DNA of 64,000 nucleotides. Origin: Linepithema humile. Its lineage: Eukaryota; Arthropoda; Insecta; Hymenoptera; Formicidae. The stretch is taken from contig NC_090130.1 in assembly GCF_040581485.1 (NCBI RefSeq), forward strand, positions 16,743,656 through 16,807,655. The letters are read 5' to 3'. Each line of letters begins with the position of its first letter. Position 1 is the stretch's first letter. Both the position numbers and the translations under genes were made by a program. The notes under the pieces were generated by a model. The model was not told the DNA's origin. It ran no database searches and was given only the letters and a program-made list of their open reading frames with translations. Of the stretch, positions 58,474-64,000 are shown piece after piece.

Positions 58474-58745
58474 TACAATTCAAATGCAATATTAACGAAG
58501 ATACAGAGTTCGATTCTATCAATATTAAAAAATCCCAAGTAGATGGACCATTAGTTCTAAAAAATATAGACCAACCTTTGTTTTATCCTACTACCTGTTA
58601 TGTCCTACGGGTAAAACTGTGACAAAAAAAAAAGAGAAAAAACATGATGGATTTATTGAAATATATTTCTCTCATTAAACACGATTATTATAAAAATTTA
58701 AGAACAAATCAAGGTGACAGTACTTTCAATGTATCTGACGAATAA

Positions 58746-59121
58746 TAGTAGAATCTAATGACAATAATAATAAAAATAGAACAGCTATATTGATTTTTTA
58801 TTTAAAGTTCTATAATAAATAATGTTATGATAAATTTTCTTATAATATATAATTTTATGATGGTTAAATTCAATGGTATTTATTTTTTCTGTAATTTCAA
58901 GATTTTCAATTGCCAAATCGATTAACTTCCCAAGTTCATGCAAAATTTCTAAATACATGAACAATTATTCATATATATTTTTATGTATTTTTTACATTAT
59001 AACATAAAAGCTGCATGTTTAATAATACATTCTATAATATTTGTTTGTGTATATATTTCAAACGAAATTTTAAGAAACAATGTTTATATAAGTTCATCAA
59101 TTTTCTTTACTTTTTGTTTGA
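58746..59121. other. Non-coding tail of the DUF7869-type element
   Basis: AT-rich, between the stop of the DUF7869-like relic and the right inverted end. Confidence 0.4.
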
Positions 59122-59666
59122 TGGAGTTTGCCAGTTTGGCTTCTGAGCGGCTCAAGTAATATAATACTTTATATTTTATATTTAAATTAAAAATTTAATT
59201 GGTTAAAAAGAATTAAATTACGAATTGAATCTAATTAAATATAGCATTGTTTAAAAAAATAAAATTAAAAAAATTTGTTAAAAAGAAATTTAAAGAGAAA
59301 TTTAATACATATTTATAGACATTAGCATAAAGAAAAAAAAATGCAAATATACGCATAACACTTTCGTTAATTTGTTAAAAAATTCATTAGAATGCGTTCT
59401 TGTGTCAAAACATCATCTAAATTATTATATATAATCGTATTTACTTTTTTTATCAAAAAATTACATAATTATGTTAATTGTGAAAAATAAAATTTTATAT
59501 TTTAAATAGATATTTTAATCAATTATTCGAAATTTATCTTTGATTTTATTGATTAAACTTTATTTTTTAAATGTATACTTTTTTGATAATTTTTCTTTAA
59601 TCTGTCTTTATTACAATAATCTTGCAATAGCTAACAATTATTCCGTTATTGATAAAGATCACTTAC

Positions 59667-59844
59667 TTTGAAAGTCTTGTAGCTGGACACTACGTAAGAG
59701 GCACCGTCCTCAAGCTCGTCGAGGCTGATCTTTCGGTCACCGTCCATTGAGAAAATATGGCGCGCGCCTCTTGGTAAATCCAATCGAAGAGACAATCTAT
59801 CCAATAGGGCTTCCAGAGAACCAATGTCGCGTCCAGGTTTGAAT
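59667..59844 (-). CDS. Doublecortin-domain protein, coding exon 2 (DCX repeat)
   Basis: On the minus strand, acceptor TTTAG precedes 59844 and donor GTAAGTG follows 59667. The exon is 178 bases and joins the preceding exon in phase (AG|A). It encodes FKPGRDIGSLEALLDRLSLR, then LPRGARHIFSMDGDRKISLD and ELEDGASYVVSSYKTFK. This is the second half of a doublecortin (DCX) repeat, a ubiquitin-like fold that binds microtubules and tubulin. It ends at a codon boundary, so further exons are expected at lower coordinates, but I could not recognise any. Family (DCX / DCLK-type / DCX-EMAP) cannot be fixed from the part seen. Confidence 0.9.
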
Positions 59845-60029
59845 CTAAATATTAAAGAATTTTTTACACTAATGCCGAATAATTTTAAAAGATATCTTTG
59901 AAAATTTTTTGAATAAATTTAATTAGATTTTTTGTCTTATTTTATATTATTTTTATATTATATTTTATATTTTTATATTGCTATTTATATTATAAATATT
60001 TATTTTATTTATGTTCATAGTTTTTATTA

Positions 60030-60715
60030 TATAGGATGTGCGGGAACTGATGGTACAAGCAGGAAGGAGGTGACTCTACATGAAAAAATAAGTCAAAAAT
60101 GTAAAATAAAAATTTTTTATACAAGGCTTTGTTTTTCAATAAAAATAACTTTGAATATTTGTCAGGTACGCATGCACTTAACTATGTCTGATCTCAACGG
60201 AGCTCACTATACATTATCTCTGCATGCACTTATATCTGTGAACACTGTTAATAATAATGATAAGATTCCTTACGTACGAATTCCTAGTAGCTTACTTTTG
60301 TCGACAATAACTTAGTTTCTATCATTCTATCAATATGGCTATATATATCAATCTCAATATCAAAAGAACACAGACATGTTTTGTGTGCTAGGTGTGTGTA
60401 GCGGTAACGCTTTCGCTGCAGCTAATTACTATTGAATCCGATGTTCTAATCGTCGACATCCGAATAGGCGGGTTATTCAAAGAGTAGAACAAATGATCGC
60501 TCTACGAAAAAGTAAACACATCTTGTCTTATTATTTGTCCCCAAAGTACACCCTTTCGATATTAGTAATGTTTGAAAACACAAATATTGAAGTTGTTTTT
60601 TTGGAAAACAAAGCCTTGTATAAAAAATTTTTACTCTATATTTTCAACTTATGTTTTTACGTAGAATTTTTCACTCTCTTCCCGTTTGTGCCACCAGTTT
60701 CCGGACATCCTGTAT
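60030..60715. mobile_element. Long-TIR MITE inside the doublecortin-gene intron
   Basis: TATAGGATGTGCGGGAACTG at 60030 faces CAGTTTCCGGACATCCTGTAT ending 60715. The arms are about 130 bp (AAAAATTTTTTATACAAGGC facing GCCTTGTATAAAAAATTTTT). The central part is more GC-rich but has no transposase; the ORFs at 59932 and 60493 are partly arm-derived. Confidence 0.85.
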
Positions 60716-62312
60716 ATAATATACAGCTGTATATATTAAATATATATTAAAACAAAGAACTAAGGTAAACTAGAATAAATCTTCAAAAAATGCAATGTTA
60801 TATTTTTGATATAAACGTTACAAAGTCTCATTTAATAAAAATAATTAAATAATAAGCTTATATAAAACAAACACAAATGTTCAAACTTTGGAAATTTCTA
60901 TTTTGTGAACTTTATCATTTCCGGCATAAACTTAAGGAGATCCTGGAGTCGTCTGTAAAAATGTCAATCTTCTAATATATGTGACTCTTTTATTGTTTGT
61001 ATAAAATTACAAATTATTTTCAGGAATTAGAAAAAATTTTGAAATTTGCAAAAATAAAGGGGGAGAAAAGGGTACATAAAAAAATATAATATTTAAAAAA
61101 TTCATAAATGCACAATTGTAAAGAGCATTAAATACCGTACAACTTACTACTAGTACTACTAGTTTTCACGATATTCTCTCAAAATCAAATATACCGTGTC
61201 AGTTTGTAGGGATTGTTTCAACCCCTAAAAAAACATATAAAAAAATACATAAAAAAGTATCTTTATTTTTAGCTACTCTACAACATATTCAAAGTTTGTC
61301 AAAGAGAGACACTTGTATGTCTTTCCTTGTGAGTAAAAATTACTACATAAATCAAGAAACAAATGTATAATGTTTATTATGTCACGTTTACATTCATATC
61401 ATCCATCAATTTTAGTTACTGATATTATCTTGTAATTGATATTGCATAATCGAAATAAACGATCAAAACGTTTCAATACCTCGAATTTACATTGATTGAC
61501 TTTTTTACGTTTGAACATTTACATTTATCTTATACAAGCCTTATTAACATTTTTTTTGTTTCCGGCAATTAGAATGTTGCTTTTAATATCTTCGAAGTTA
61601 ACCTCAAAACTCCAGAGCTTTACAATAAGAACATTGCTAATAGCAATATTTTTAGTTTAAGTAAAAATACATATATCTTTTTGATAAAAACTATTTTTCT
61701 TGTGTCTTGAACAATTTAAATACTTACTAAGAAGAATCTTAATCATGACATTTAAAAACAAAAAGCTAATAAAATATATTATTATTGATTATAAACTGAA
61801 GAATTTTATAATATTTTTAATTTTACAAAAGATAAGAAAGAGAATGATCTCACAAATAAATTTCATTTAACAATAAAACTCATTAAAAGTTGTATAGCAC
61901 ATTAAAACAATATGATTCTTTAAAATTATCACTACTCTTTTACGAAATATTTTTTTGTATTATAAATTTGTAAAAACGTATAAACTTAGGAAAAATTTTC
62001 AATATTTTTTGATAATTTTTAAATTATCGAAAACATTAAACACAGACATTAAAATGTTAAAAATATTTATATAATATAAATTTTATATTTAAAAAAAATC
62101 TCATGTAAAAAAATTAAATAGTTTTATGTAATTTAATATTAGTGAAAACAATTTTACTGCATTTTATACACCACACACATATATTAAAAATAATAAATAA
62201 TTTAATTCTTTCATTTATATTTTTAAAAACTTAAAAACACTAAAAAGTTATATAATAATCATTAAGTATTGTTCGTACTTTGAAATAATATTGAAATAAT
62301 AAAAGTATCTTT

Positions 62313-62315
<3 letters not shown>
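60716..62315. other. Intron sequence, no gene seen
   Basis: AT-rich sequence within the intron of the doublecortin-domain gene; no repeat border recognised. Confidence 0.5.

Positions 62316-62357
<42 letters not shown>
62316..62357. repeat. TA microsatellite
   Basis: Uninterrupted (TA)n; further TA-rich tracts lie at 62478-62530. Confidence 0.95.
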
Positions 62358-62359
<2 letters not shown>

Positions 62360-62630
62360 AAGTAAAGTATACACGACATATAGTAATAGAATATTCTTTA
62401 AAAGAATTGATTGTATATTTTATTGTATGTTCTGTTTATATCAGATTAAAAAAAAATTATATTTATAAGCCTAATATACATATATATATTTATATGCATA
62501 TATATATATATATATATTTATATATTTACATATATAATTGTATAACAAATCTGCAAATAAATTAATCTATTTCTTTTTCAACTATGACTAGCTTGGACTA
62601 GAATGATATTGCTTCGATTCTAACACTTAC

Positions 62631-63097
62631 CTGAACTCGATGCCAGGAAAGTAGGGATCGCCATTTTTGTAAAAAGTGACCCTTCTCGCTCGCCAGTAGC
62701 CTAGATTGTTATATCTTGCGCCTTGTGGCTCGTGCCGGCTCTTGGGTCGGCTCGACTGTTCCGACTGCTCCGGAGGCGGCATGCGGGGACTGGAGGGTCT
62801 ACTCTGCCTCCAGTAACCGGCCATGCCGCCTCCACCCCCACCCTCACCGCCGATCAACACACCCCCAACCTCTTCTTGCGTCGTCATTACACCCTCCACT
62901 GCAATTCCACCCTTCTCGTCTCTCTCTTCTTCCTCTTCTTCACCCTCAACGTTCTCTTCCTCTTCCTCCTCATCCTCCTCATCCTCAATGTCGTCCACCG
63001 GTATCGCCGATATTGCCATGGGCGTCGCAATGCTCGCGGTACCGCCCTTTGGCGAATCTTCGCGAGTTTGCAATACTTCTTGTTCCTCTTTCTTCAT
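62631..63097 (-). CDS. Doublecortin-domain protein, first coding exon
   Basis: ATG at 63097; donor CAG|GTAAGTG ends the exon at 62631. It encodes 155 complete codons: a short N-terminus (MKKEEQEVLQTRED), a strongly acidic tract at residues 35-62, a Gly-rich run at about 83-92, a Ser/Pro/Arg-rich linker, and from about residue 131 the start of a DCX repeat (GYWRARRVTFYKNGDPYFPG). An acceptor-like TTTTTCATACAG lies 5 bases upstream of the ATG, suggesting a 5' untranslated exon further up. Intron to the next exon is 2786 bp and contains the foldback at 60030-60715. DCX proteins act on cytoplasmic microtubules; the acidic and Gly-rich tract is probably disordered. Composition is much GC-richer than the surroundings, as expected for real coding sequence. 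Confidence 0.9.
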
Positions 63098-63102
63098 CGT
63101 AG

Positions 63103-63655
63103 CTGTATGAAAAAGTCAGAATTACTTGAAATTGATTATAAATAGCACATTTAATAAATCACGATATAAATGAAAAACGACACAACAAAAAAGTAACTTA
63201 TCATGCAAAGATGAATAAAAAAATCTATTTTTTTAATTTGATAGCTTCAATTGCGTAGCTTTCTAAAGAAAGAAATGCAACAGTAGACATTTTAAACATC
63301 TTATCCAAATAAGGAAAAATAGAGAAAAAATGAGAAAAACATTTATAAAAAGTAATTGATTTATTTCAAGAGGTATAATCCGTTTATAAATACTTAAAAC
63401 TAAAAATTCTAAGATTTTAATACTAATATCTAAAATAATCATGCAGTTAGAATTAAAGCTTCTCAGACAAAAGATTCGATGTTATATGTTTAAACTATTC
63501 AACCAATTAAAAAAAATAGCGTCAAGTTCAAACATTTCGGATAATTCGAACAGTTTAAATGTAAGCTCGGACAAAACAAATAAAGTAAAACTAGTATGCA
63601 TTTCAAATAAAAAATGAAAGCTGAAGAGCTGACTTTTCTGCAGAAGGAGGAGAGT
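63103..63655 (-). other. Upstream of the doublecortin-domain gene, no promoter identified
   Basis: AT-rich. If the acceptor at 63103 is used, this is intron between a 5' untranslated exon and the first coding exon. No TATA-initiator pair stands out. Confidence 0.4.
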
Positions 63656-63811
<156 letters not shown>

Positions 63812-64000
63812 AGGAGACGAACAGTTGGATCTGCTCAAACATATCTTCAGCTAGAAATGTCCGAACTCAAAGTTAGAACGGTCTCAACTGATCGATCACC
63901 TGAAAATTCCGAGCGCTAGTTAGAACACTTACGGATAGATCGACAAGTGAACTAAACTGACGAGTTGAGCAACTTACAACGGGAACACCAGAGATTACCT
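63812..64000. other. Unassigned end of window
   Basis: More complex sequence (AACTCAAAGTTAGAACGG, GATCGATCACC) after the GA tract. It might include a 5' untranslated exon of the doublecortin-domain gene, but nothing shows this directly. Confidence 0.25.

Larger units (their letters stand above)
57132..58745 (+). pseudogene. DUF7869-like protein gene, decayed and interrupted
   Basis: Part 1 (57132-57560) reads NIKTVLSLLKLVQTTEIKI then KMKFLVSKHSQLPNDSDFSV, followed by DWYEIIKTCKKKAPFHVVE; after stops it continues WLKMQWIKLERSKPHVI. Part 2 (58476-58745), beyond the mariner, reads FKCNINEDTEFDSINI, then GPLVLKNIDQPL and MDLLKYISLIKHDYYKNL. This order (FLVSGHS-LPND-DF block, (D/E)(W/Y)Y block, W-K-W block, DLL-LI-P-DFY block) is that of the repeated insect and cnidarian family annotated DUF7869, whose function is unknown and whose copy-number pattern suggests mobile elements. 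Residues before NIKTV have been removed by the foldback insertion. Confidence 0.6.
55790..59155 (+). mobile_element. Large DNA element with 34-bp TIRs around a DUF7869-like gene
   Basis: The terminal inverted repeats 55790-55823 and 59122-59155 (TTGAGCCGCTC start) match at 30 of 34 positions. Between them are a decayed gene with DUF7869-like sequence on the plus strand, a foldback (56090-57170) carrying a SINE, and a mariner (57565-58473). Subtracting those insertions leaves about 1.4 kb of original element. A target duplication is not clear. Linking the TIRs to the DUF7869-like gene is my inference from their enclosing position. Confidence 0.55.

Noticed and set aside
62716..63145. Plus-strand ORFs of 95-140 codons
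   Set aside because: Shadows of the minus-strand doublecortin exon, which has correct splice sites and a continuous domain.

Overview
This window looks like AT-rich nuclear DNA from an insect, most likely a hymenopteran and probably an ant. The reasons are sparse coding sequence, GT-AG introns, short TTAGG-type (insect telomeric) strings inside dispersed repeats, and many mobile elements of kinds common in ant genomes: mariner, pogo/Tigger, Harbinger, hAT MITEs, foldback elements with TACAGGGTG-like ends, and Penelope, Ty1/copia and LINE relics. The species call is inference.

Only one host gene is firmly supported. At the right end, on the minus strand, two coding exons (63097-62631 and 59844-59667) splice in frame and encode the start of a doublecortin-domain protein. 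Everything to the left is either an intron or downstream of that gene; I recognised no further exons of it. A short coding-like ORF at 10374-10580 is unassigned. A fragment of a mismatch-repair MLH1 pseudogene lies at about 50133-50417, immediately followed by a Penelope-type GIY-YIG fragment.

Layout from left to right. 0.6-1.0 kb: pogo transposase relic. 1.3-1.7 kb: paired bodies of a tRNA-derived repeat. 2.5-4.9 kb: LTR-like sequence, a GC-rich LTR with an unusual array of RNA-hairpin-like repeats, and a Ty1/copia RT-RNase H relic, all on the minus strand except the first. 5.4-6.7 kb: mariner. 8.5-9.6 kb: Harbinger relic with a Myb-like and a transposase fragment facing each other. 16.6-20.7 kb: a dense block of satellites, MITEs and inverted repeats, including a 60-bp array with no indels. 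21.0-22.2 kb: second mariner. 23.5-24.4 kb: GC-rich promoter-like segment and a MITE. 24.4-27.6 kb: an apparently intact pogo-like transposon with about 550-bp terminal inverted repeats and a 534-codon, intron-containing transposase. 30.3-32.9 kb: foldback and AGACGTC-rich repeats. 32.9-35.4 kb: decayed transposon gene ending in a Ulp1-like protease domain, split by a MITE. 36.5-38.0 kb: LINE reverse-transcriptase relic on the minus strand. 38.2-49.4 kb: MITEs and foldbacks, a Tc1/mariner-type element with a relic DNA-binding domain, a palindrome carrying two tRNA-like sequences, and a hAT MITE with a perfect 8-bp target duplication. 51.0-55.5 kb: a nearly perfect palindrome, two related foldbacks and a second hAT MITE. 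55.8-59.2 kb: a large element with 34-bp inverted ends around a DUF7869-like gene, itself invaded by a foldback, a SINE and an internally deleted mariner.

The genes do not form a pathway; the window is best read as layered transposon insertions beside or inside one doublecortin-family gene. The least ordinary observations are the DUF7869-type element, the covarying hairpin array in the LTR, the tRNA-bearing palindrome, sequence modules shared by foldbacks with different ends, and MITE arms loaded with FTZ-F1/ERR-type nuclear-receptor half-sites.
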